Below, in pieces: positions 6,050-11,811 of a DNA stretch of 11,811 nucleotides. Each line of letters opens with the position of its first letter. The stretch's first letter is position 1. The position numbers and the translations under genes were made by a program. Source of the DNA: Armatimonadota bacterium (GTDB taxonomy: Bacteria > Armatimonadota > Abditibacteriia > CG2-30-59-28). The stretch covers positions 1-11,811 of the forward strand of contig JACQGJ010000697.1 in assembly GCA_016199605.1 (NCBI GenBank), read 5' to 3'. Below the pieces are notes generated by a model. That model did no database searches and was not told the origin of the DNA. It saw nothing but the letters and a program-made list of their open reading frames with translations.

Positions 6050-7396
6050 TTACCCGTTTGTTTCACACGAAGTCGCAACAAGATGATCTCCTCGCCAGTC
6101 CGTGGGGATCACCTCAATCGTGCCTCCCGGTTGCAGGTCGGCGCCGTCAACGATCACCACCCGGACGTACGTATCCGTGTACCCCGAGGCGAATCCGGTT
6201 GCGGCGTTCGTCGTTTCGACAAGGACCTCCACCGGCTGCCCGAGGATTTCGCAGGCAAAGGTCTCACTCAAGCGCCCGCTCAACTCGAACATGCGACGGC
6301 TACGCTCCTCCTTCACCTTCTCATGGACATGTGCGGGGAGTCGCTCGGCGAGCGTACCTGGTCGGCGCGAATACTTGAAAATGTGGGTCCGCGCAAACCG
6401 TGCTCGCTGCGCCACCTCCAAGGTCGCCTGGAAATCTTCTTCCGTCTCACCAGGGAATCCCACCATGATGTCCGTGGTCAGCCCGAGACCCGGCATCGCC
6501 TCCCTGATCTTGTCGATGAGGCGGAGGAACTCTGCGGAAGTGTATCCTCGTCGCATCGCTTCCAGCACCGAGTCTGACCCGGACTGCAGCGGAATGTGGA
6601 GATGCCGGCAGATCCGCGGTGAAGCCGCTATCAACGCAATCAAGTCAGGGGAGATGTCCTGAGGAAGGATGGAACTGATTCGAAGGCGCACCAACGCCTC
6701 GACCTGCGCCAATTCTTCGATCAACCTCAAGAACGCCGACGCGCCTTCCTCCAAGTCGAGCCCGAAATCCCCAAGCTGGATTCCCGTCAGCACAATCTCA
6801 CGAAACCCGTGCGTGACGATCTCCCTGGCTTCCGTGACAATGTCTTTCACCGGTCGACTGCGTGAGCGTCCGCGAACTTTAGGGATGATGCAATAGGTGC
6901 AGAACTTATTGCACCCGTCCTGGACCTTGAGTAGAAAACGCACTTTGTCAGGAAGGGCGGACCCGTCAAGAGATTCCCAGAAGCTGTCAGGCAATTCCGT
7001 GGTCTCGAGAGGATCGCGACATCCCTGCCACATTTCCTGACCGAGGCGTTGCGAATAGAGTTGGTTGAGCTGAGCGGGCAACTGGTCTTTGAAACGATTA
7101 CGGACCACCATCTCGGCGCCGGTCATTTCCTGTATCGCCGGACCCGCCCATTCTGCCGCGCAGCCGGTTACGGCCACGATGGCGTCGGAGTTCCTCCGAG
7201 CTGCGCGACGGATGATCTTCCGGGACTTGTGGTCCGCGACGCAAGTGACCGTGCAGGTGTCCACGATATAGGCGTCCGCGCGGTCGTCAAAATCCACCTG
7301 CCGCCATCCGCTACGAGTCAACTCGCGCGCAATCGAGTAGGAGTCGTATTGATTGGCCTTGCAGCCCAGGGTATAAATGGCGAAACTCGGGGGCAT
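6050..7396 (-). CDS. mtaB: tRNA N6-threonylcarbamoyladenosine-37 methylthiotransferase MtaB
   Basis: This radical-SAM enzyme adds a methylthio group to t6A37, forming ms2t6A in tRNAs reading ANN codons. The 448 residues follow the family plan. The N-terminal MTTase domain starts with YTLGCKANQYDS, and its [4Fe-4S] ligands should be C12, C48 (DTCTVT) and C79 (TGCAAEW). The radical-SAM cluster is C161-x3-C165-x2-C168 in DGCNKFCTYCIIPKVRGRSRS. HLHIPLQSGSDSVLEAMRR and TTDIMVGFPGETEEDF are also present, with a C-terminal TRAM-like RNA-binding region from about 385. YTLGCKxNQYD and the spacing favour MtaB over MiaB or RimO. The ATG at 7396 has a GAGG about 11 bases upstream. The CAP-domain gene follows after 43 bases. 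No strong promoter is visible in the 125-base gap upstream. Confidence 0.95.
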   Translation of the reverse strand: MPPSFAIYTLGCKANQYDSYSIARELTRSGWRQVDFDDRADAYIVDTCTVTCVADHKSRKIIRRAARRNSDAIVAVTGCAAEWAGPAIQEMTGAEMVVRNRFKDQLPAQLNQLYSQRLGQEMWQGCRDPLETTELPDSFWESLDGSALPDKVRFLLKVQDGCNKFCTYCIIPKVRGRSRSRPVKDIVTEAREIVTHGFREIVLTGIQLGDFGLDLEEGASAFLRLIEELAQVEALVRLRISSILPQDISPDLIALIAASPRICRHLHIPLQSGSDSVLEAMRRGYTSAEFLRLIDKIREAMPGLGLTTDIMVGFPGETEEDFQATLEVAQRARFARTHIFKYSRRPGTLAERLPAHVHEKVKEERSRRMFELSGRLSETFACEILGQPVEVLVETTNAATGFASGYTDTYVRVVIVDGADLQPGGTIEVIPTDWRGDHLVATSCETNG

Positions 7397-7521
7397 GGCA
7401 ACGCTCGCCTCACAACCTCGCGATTCGAGTGGGACCGGGTGAAAGAGCGGTCAAAGTCACCACAACAGGAGTCTTGTCAACACACTCTTTGGGAACCGAA
7501 TAAGACGACGGAGACCGTGGT

Positions 7522-8562
7522 TCAGGGGCGACAGACAACACACGGCTTGTAATGCTTCTTCAGTGCCTGCAGCCGAGTCGGGAAGAACACCCGGTCAAGT
7601 TCCCGCGGCCCCACCCCGCAATTCAGCCGATGGAAATGACGGGACTGGATGCTGCCTACGTAACGGACCTCAACATCGTCCGGTCGAGCGGGCTTGAACT
7701 CCCTCCACAAAGGCTCCTCGCCTTTGACGGCCTCTTTCGCCGGGGTCCCTGCGGGCGCCTGGGACAGCAAAGTCCTTCCTGAGTTGGAGCCCTTCCTGCC
7801 GGCCGCCTTTCTCGGCGTGGATCCCTTTTCACCGTCGTCTGTGATCTGGATATCCGCGAGGACTTCGCTCCCAGAGGTGGCGGACGAAACGCCGGCAAGC
7901 TCGCCAAGAATCGTCGGACTGGGCCGACTCATCGCGATCAGTTTACCTTTGCCAAAGAGGTCGTTGGTGCGAGTGAGTCCCGCCAGACGATCGGTTTTGA
8001 ACCCTCCGTGGGGTTTGCCGACGTTTCTGACTGCGAAGGGAACCTCCGAGCGAAACACCAGCAGCATATCGCCACCCTCAAAGAAGACCCCTCGATGTCT
8101 TGCCTTGGCGTCTTTCACCAACGCAACCCACGACTCGGTGTTAACATGGCACGAGGGTTCAATGACCGCTGCCACCAACCCCGAGCGAAGCAGCTTGGTG
8201 TTCAGGTTGAACCACTTGTCCCCTTCGGCGTAGTAAACGATGGCTCTCAAGCGGCTCTCCTCATCCGTGCCTCGCACCTGACAGAAATCCACACGAACGT
8301 TGCGTTGTTCCGTAAACTTACGTGTGGCTGCCAGCACCTTCCCATAGCAGAAATCCGCCACTGCCGGAGAGTGAACGCCCAGCAGCTTCACAATGCCTAC
8401 GCCGTCCAATTCAAGAACATCAGGCGCCATCACACGAGTGCAATAGGCCGCGGGCAGAGACTGCGCCGCGGTATTCTCCGCTATCTGCGCTCGGCTCGGA
8501 CCTCCTAAGCTTAAAGATCCCACGATACACAATGCAACGAGCAACTGCTTTCCGCTTTTCAC
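7522..8562 (-). CDS. Exported SNase-fold protein with Ada-like metal-binding C-terminus, probably not an active nuclease
   Basis: The 346-residue protein has a signal peptide (about 1-25, GGPSRAQ). A staphylococcal-nuclease-like domain follows at about 40-162, recognisable from VKLLGVHSP, SRLRAIVYY and LLRSGLVAAV. Residues 163-300 are a low-complexity linker. The C-terminus (301-346) is YVGSIQSRHFHRLNC...YKPCVVCRP, matching the Ada-type metal-binding fold, with H311, C315, C341 and C344 as probable zinc ligands. Compared with the S. aureus enzyme, Arg35 is Lys59, Asp40 is His64 and Glu43 is Ala67. Only Arg87 appears kept (R104). Nuclease activity is therefore unlikely and a binding role more probable, which is inference. 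The start is GTG at 8562 after GAGAGGTGA. It has its own promoter (8620-8648) and could read on into mtaB. Confidence 0.82.
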   Translation of the reverse strand: MKSGKQLLVALCIVGSLSLGGPSRAQIAENTAAQSLPAAYCTRVMAPDVLELDGVGIVKLLGVHSPAVADFCYGKVLAATRKFTEQRNVRVDFCQVRGTDEESRLRAIVYYAEGDKWFNLNTKLLRSGLVAAVIEPSCHVNTESWVALVKDAKARHRGVFFEGGDMLLVFRSEVPFAVRNVGKPHGGFKTDRLAGLTRTNDLFGKGKLIAMSRPSPTILGELAGVSSATSGSEVLADIQITDDGEKGSTPRKAAGRKGSNSGRTLLSQAPAGTPAKEAVKGEEPLWREFKPARPDDVEVRYVGSIQSRHFHRLNCGVGPRELDRVFFPTRLQALKKHYKPCVVCRP

Positions 8563-8582
8563 CGGGTCACCTCTCGGTCCAT
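8559..8582 (-). CDS. Possible 7-residue leader ORF overlapping the next start
   Basis: ATG at 8582-8580 opens a seven-codon frame (MDREVTR) whose TGA overlaps the GTG start of the SNase-fold gene. A weak GGTGGAAA lies upstream. It could couple translation or be chance. Confidence 0.2.
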   Translation of the reverse strand: MDREVTR

Positions 8583-8619
8583 GAAATCGTTTCCACCGGA
8601 CTCCTCAACACTGCGGCGT

Positions 8620-8648
8620 ATTATACGACAACGGTCGGGTGGGGTCAA
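8620..8648 (-). promoter_or_regulatory. Sigma-70 promoter of the SNase-fold gene
   Basis: On the minus strand, TTGACC (8648-8643) and a perfect TATAAT (8625-8620) are exactly 17 bases apart. The leader to the GTG start is about 50 bases. This separates the gene from the cupin unit upstream. Confidence 0.82.
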
Positions 8649-8765
8649 CGGAAATGTAGCAACGTGCGCGTGGCTACTGACCCTCTAACCTATCTCAAGA
8701 ACCGCCTCCAGGAGGATCGCGGGAAGCGACACCTGCGGTTGCCCATCAGTCTTCTCATTATCCCG

Positions 8766-9185
8766 TCACGGATTCGGCGGCGAGGTCGCGATCAGTACGA
8801 CGAGGTTGTCGTTGCCGGTGTTCTCAATTCCGTGCTCGCACCACGGCGGCAAGTAGACGAACATCCCCTTCTCCACCTCGCGGGTTTCCCCGTTGGCGAA
8901 AGTCATCACACCCTTACCGTCAAGGATGATGTACGTCTCCTCGGTTTCGTGCGAGCCGACCGGATTGCTTGTGTGCGGAGGCAGGTAGAACATGACCAGT
9001 CCCATATTCTTCGCGGGCGCCTTGGGGTTAGCCGGATGGACGACTCGCACTCCCAATCCGTGGCAGTCGGGATAGGCGACCGGCACCCCCTCCTGCACGG
9101 TGACGATCATGGGGAGAACCGCGTGGTCAGGTTTGGGCATCGTGGGTTCTCCCTGATATCCCTGAAACAAAGTGATTTTCGACAT
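8766..9185 (-). CDS. Small single-domain cupin protein
   Basis: This is a 139-residue cytoplasmic protein with one cupin barrel and no signal peptide. The first cupin motif is SHETEETYIILDGKG (about 78-92), with HxE where classical members have HxH. The second is GMFVYLPPWCEHGIENTG, with P-x4-H-x3-N. H79, E81 or E83, and H118 could hold a metal. Cupins of this size include isomerases, decarboxylases, dioxygenases and sugar-binding proteins, so no reaction is assigned. The ATG at 9185 has AGGAGG seven bases upstream. It follows the SDR gene on the same strand after 108 bases and may be co-transcribed with it, acting on a related small molecule. That link is inference. Confidence 0.85.
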   Translation of the reverse strand: MSKITLFQGYQGEPTMPKPDHAVLPMIVTVQEGVPVAYPDCHGLGVRVVHPANPKAPAKNMGLVMFYLPPHTSNPVGSHETEETYIILDGKGVMTFANGETREVEKGMFVYLPPWCEHGIENTGNDNLVVLIATSPPNP

Positions 9186-9293
9186 CCTTTTTCCTCCTTT
9201 GAGGGTTGACGGTGAGTAGTTATAGGACTGGGAGTCGGTTCTGGATCACTGGTCACGACGGACCTCTCGCAACCCTCAACCCAGAACCTTCAC

Positions 9294-10076
9294 TCAGAAC
9301 TCGCGCATATACCCGGCGGTCCATCCGCCATCTACCACCAGCACGTGACCGTTGATATAGCTGCTTTCCGGTGCGGCGAGAAACAGGACAGCGTGAGCCA
9401 CTTCCTCCGGTGTTCCCGGCCGCCCGAGGGGAACATGCGCGAGCATCTGCTGCACTTTTTCGGCGAACAGGCCGTCTTCCCCGTAGAACAGCTTCTTCGT
9501 CCCGTCGGTGAGAATAGACCCGGGAGCAATGGCATTCACGAGAACGCCGCGAGGTCCAAGCTCCAACGCCATCGACTTGGTGAGGTTGACGACCCCGGCT
9601 TTGGCCGCGACAAACGCGCTTTGCAGTCGCAGCGGCACGAGACCCGCGACCGAGGCGATGTTGATGATCCGACCGGACCCTCGGGCAAGCATGGCTTTTG
9701 CACTTGCCCGGCTCACGAGGTACAACCCGGTAAGATCGACCTCCAGGATACGGTTCCACTCCTCCACGGGGAACTCTTCGATCGTGACGCGGTGATGCTG
9801 CGTGTTGATCCCCGCGTTGTTGACGAGGATCTCCAGTCCGCCGAGCTGATCAACGACTTCACCGACAACTGCTTCCACTTGGGACGCGTTGGTCACGTCC
9901 ATCAGTTTCGCAACGCTGTTGGGTTGCCCGGACGCTGCCTCCTGTGCCCCGGCGAAGTCCACGTCGGCGAAGACCACCCGCGCCCCATTCGCTGCAAGCG
10001 CTTCGGCGATGGCTTTGCCGATGCCACGCGCCGCCCCGGTCACTAACGCGACCTGGTGATCAAGGTTGACTTTCAT
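9294..10076 (-). CDS. SDR-family oxidoreductase-like protein with catalytic Tyr replaced by Phe
   Basis: This is a 260-residue classical short-chain dehydrogenase/reductase by fold. It has the cofactor loop TGAARGIG (13-20), an acidic D38 after strand 2 that favours NAD(H), LVNNAG (84-89), S142 in IASVAG, and PGS with the C-terminal INGHVLVVDGG. The active-site YxxxK is FVAAK: the codon at 9614-9612 is TTT (F155) and K159 is retained. The usual catalytic Asn is Asp114 (LEVDLTG), a common variant. Without Tyr, normal hydride-transfer chemistry is doubtful, so the protein may bind a cofactor or substrate, catalyse a different reaction, or reflect a sequence error. The ATG at 10076 has AAGGAGG eleven bases upstream. 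The open frame continues upstream to 10331 but has no SDR content there. It lies between the beta-propeller and cupin genes. Confidence 0.9.
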   Translation of the reverse strand: MKVNLDHQVALVTGAARGIGKAIAEALAANGARVVFADVDFAGAQEAASGQPNSVAKLMDVTNASQVEAVVGEVVDQLGGLEILVNNAGINTQHHRVTIEEFPVEEWNRILEVDLTGLYLVSRASAKAMLARGSGRIINIASVAGLVPLRLQSAFVAAKAGVVNLTKSMALELGPRGVLVNAIAPGSILTDGTKKLFYGEDGLFAEKVQQMLAHVPLGRPGTPEEVAHAVLFLAAPESSYINGHVLVVDGGWTAGYMREF

Positions 10077-10331
10077 GTGCGTTGACGCCTCCTTCTTGTT
10101 TCCACACGATGTCTCCAACGTGAGCTTGACTAAACTACTCGATCCCCAGAGGAATCTGACATGGACGACCGCGCACGATCCGATGTCCTGAAGAATCGGC
10201 ATTGAACGACCATTGAGCTTCCACCTTTCATAGAAAGTACTCCAGATTGGAGCATATACTCGCTGCGGTTGAATACCGAGATGGGGATTCCTAACCGCAA
10301 AGAGCATAGGATCCCTTGGCTGCAACTGCAA
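10077..10331. other. Gap between the beta-propeller and SDR genes
   Basis: No gene is supported in this 255-base gap. An imperfect dyad, GGGATTCCTA (10284-10293) against TAGGATCCC (10307-10315), could form a stem after the propeller gene, but no T-run follows. Two short 5-3-5 dyads lie side by side at 10225-10237 and 10240-10252. No consensus promoter for the SDR gene was found. Confidence 0.4.
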
Positions 10332-11811
10332 CTATGGGTGCATGTCGATGGCGGGGTAACAAGGGCCCTGCTTGGCTCGGAGGAGGCGGTGACCTGTTGG
10401 GTCTGCGACAAAAACCCATCCACCGCCGGCGGCAACCCCATTGGGCTCGCCTACGTCTCCCAGGCGCGACATGCCGAGCCGGCCACAATCCTGGCCAGTG
10501 GCGGCAAGGAGGGGGACAATGCTGCGGCTGGATCGGTCCGCAACAAACAGCGTCTGCCTGTCGCAGGCGAGGCTGGTTATCCCTCCAGAACTTGTTATTG
10601 TCTTCCAGCGTTCACGACCTTCTTGATCGAGGGCGATCAGTTCCTTTGCGGTGGCGATATAGACTTGTTCGTCCTCATCTGCAGCAAGGGCGACGATGTC
10701 GGCTGGCTTGACGGAAAGCGCAAGCGGTACTGCCACTGAGGGCGCGTCGGGAGTGGCAAGGGAAATCGCCAGAATTGACTCGCCATCCAGCACGTAGGCC
10801 AGCGCATCGCCGACAGCCAAAGCGCGCGGGTTCTGGAATGCCCCTTCCTTCGTCAGCCGGACCCATGGTCTTTCTCCCCAGGCCGTGCGATCGGGATCGA
10901 AGCGCCACAGACACTTCGCTGTCGCGTCGAGGACAAGGTAGCCTGCGCCATCCCACGCCAAGCCCACCGCGCGGCCGGTCCAGCCGTTTCCGACTCGCCA
11001 CGGCTCGTTGGCGTTGGAAGAGAAGGGCGCATTCATCTCGTCATCGGCATACATGCGAACGATCCGCTGCCCGTTCTCGATCAGCGCCAGCAACGTTCCA
11101 TCCGGCCCGGCGGCAAGGAGGCTCGGGTCGGCCAGACCACCAAGGCGCTCTCCAGTCGGACGGCCCTTCCGATCGAAATGGAGCAGGCCCTGTGCGCACG
11201 CGATCCACGCGCCGCCCTGCGTCTCGGAGGCAAGGCCGGTCGGGTAGTAGGCCCAATCGCCTGCAACTACGCGTCGCCCGGTCGAGGACTTTGTCACTTT
11301 CGCTGCTCTGCCCGCAACATTGACCATCCACGCGTGGCCGTCCAGGGGGAGGATCATCGCCGCATAACCGTTGTCGCTTTCCTGAACGGCCAGCAGGTTG
11401 CCCGAAGCGTTGAAGCGATAGATCCTGTTGTCGGGCCAGTAACTCCCGAGGATGAAGTCGCCGGTCTTCGGATCAACCCCAAGGGAACAGTACCACCAGT
11501 CCTTGCCAGGCTTCGCCTGGAGGATTTCCCCGTTAGGTTTCCCGTCACGCGTCCAGCCGTGTACGCTCCCGTCGTGGGCCAACGCGTAGAAGTCGCCCTT
11601 GGGTCCGAGGGCGATGTCGCGCGGTCCCTTGCCATCGGGGAGTCTCGCCTCCGCCAGCAGCGCCGCCTTCTCTGTGACGACGTCGAAGGTGTAGAACTTG
11701 TCGTCGTGACCGAGGCACAACATTCTCGGCCCGTCCCCGCGCATCGCGCGCATGCCTGTGGGAAGTGTGGCGACCCTTCCCAATTCCGGACTGCGGACTG
11801 CGGATTGCGGA
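10332..11811 (-). CDS. Beta-propeller (NHL/SMP-30-like) repeat protein, N-terminus uncertain and possibly cut by the window edge
   Basis: Roughly 480 residues are built from about nine repeats of one strand pattern. Examples are GPRDIALGPKGDFYAL, YPTGLASETQGGAWIA, DPSLLAAGPDGTLLAL, NPRALAVGDALAYVLD, ITSLACDRQTLFVAD and EPNGVAAGGGWVFVAD. This is the signature of NHL-type or SMP-30/streptogramin-lyase-like beta-propellers, which bind ligands or act as lyases and lactonases. No catalytic residues could be assigned. The frame stays open to the right edge. Possible starts are TTG at 11783 and ATG at 11753, neither with a good ribosome site, and no signal peptide is visible, so the true start may lie outside. 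The stop is TAG at 10334-10332. It precedes the SDR and cupin genes on the same strand, 255 bases from the SDR gene. Confidence 0.75.
   Translation of the reverse strand, partial: PQSAVRSPELGRVATLPTGMRAMRGDGPRMLCLGHDDKFYTFDVVTEKAALLAEARLPDGKGPRDIALGPKGDFYALAHDGSVHGWTRDGKPNGEILQAKPGKDWWYCSLGVDPKTGDFILGSYWPDNRIYRFNASGNLLAVQESDNGYAAMILPLDGHAWMVNVAGRAAKVTKSSTGRRVVAGDWAYYPTGLASETQGGAWIACAQGLLHFDRKGRPTGERLGGLADPSLLAAGPDGTLLALIENGQRIVRMYADDEMNAPFSSNANEPWRVGNGWTGRAVGLAWDGAGYLVLDATAKCLWRFDPDRTAWGERPWVRLTKEGAFQNPRALAVGDALAYVLDGESILAISLATPDAPSVAVPLALSVKPADIVALAADEDEQVYIATAKELIALDQEGRERWKTITSSGGITSLACDRQTLFVADRSSRSIVPLLAATGQDCGRLGMSRLGDVGEPNGVAAGGGWVFVADPTGHRLLRAKQGPCYPAIDMHP
11791..11811. repeat. Short 7-bp tandem repeat at the right edge
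   Basis: CTGCGGA, CTGCGGA and TTGCGGA follow each other up to the window end. Such runs are common between genes, which would favour a propeller start just to the left (TTG 11783 or ATG 11753). The array may continue outside. Confidence 0.5.

Noticed and set aside
7475..7480. TTGACA box upstream of mtaB
   Set aside because: It is a perfect -35 sequence, but at 16-18 bases spacing only GACTTT or ACTTTG is found, so no acceptable -10.
8322..9209. Plus-strand 295-residue open frame
   Set aside because: It crosses the SNase-fold gene, its consensus promoter and the cupin gene in antisense, and shows no domain.
9201..9288. Inverted repeats GAGGGTTG/CAACCCTC and GGTTCTGG/CCAGAACC between the cupin and SDR genes
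   Set aside because: The two pairs cross each other and the arms are far apart. No T-run or mobile-element gene is nearby, so chance is likely.
10077..10331. N-terminal extension of the SDR protein in the same open frame
   Set aside because: The SDR fold starts right at the ATG at 10076 with a ribosome site. The extension shows no domain.
1..11811. CRISPR arrays, tRNA or rRNA genes, insertion sequences, phage genes
   Set aside because: None seen. The only tandem arrays are the 18-bp coding repeat and the 7-bp run at the right edge.

Overview
The window looks like chromosomal DNA from a Gram-negative bacterium. GC content is moderate to high by eye. An RseB-like periplasmic protein and an anti-sigma factor with one membrane span imply a periplasm. 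The gene mix suggests Acidobacteriota or a similar deep-branching lineage, but this is a weak inference because there is no rRNA or other marker here. Every convincing gene is on the minus strand, so transcription runs from high to low coordinates. No tRNA, rRNA, CRISPR array, transposase or phage gene was seen.

Left half (about 1-4380): a compact envelope-stress operon. In transcription order it holds an ECF sigma factor (4271-3669), a zinc-finger anti-sigma factor with one membrane span (3530-3006), an RseB/MucB-like periplasmic sensor (3002-1959), an exported M48 zinc protease (about 1902-643) and shikimate dehydrogenase aroE, which leaves the window at position 1. The first gene has a consensus sigma-70 promoter (4350-4378). 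Its predicted transcript begins at a perfect 9-bp hairpin. A possible ECF-type promoter lies between the sigma and anti-sigma genes. The layout resembles rpoE-rseA-rseB, with an M48 protease where other bacteria have different quality-control genes. The RseB-like protein carries a cysteine cluster that may make it redox- or metal-responsive.

Middle (about 4380-5150): an intergenic island with one very small gene (4935-4819). It encodes a 38-residue Lys/Ala/Pro protein built from an AAPAKK hexapeptide and resembles a bacterial histone H1-like tail. It has a near-consensus promoter (TATAAT with 17-bp spacing), an excellent ribosome binding site and a strong 3' hairpin. Its coding DNA is a tandem array of 18-bp units.

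Right half (about 5150-11811): mtaB (tRNA ms2t6A synthesis) is followed by a TPR-CAP domain secreted protein. Next comes an exported SNase-fold protein that has lost key catalytic residues and has an Ada-like metal-binding C-terminus, with its own consensus promoter. Beyond it are a cupin, an SDR-family protein whose catalytic Tyr is Phe, and a beta-propeller protein open at the right edge. The last three may form one metabolic transcription unit, but their substrate cannot be read from the sequence.
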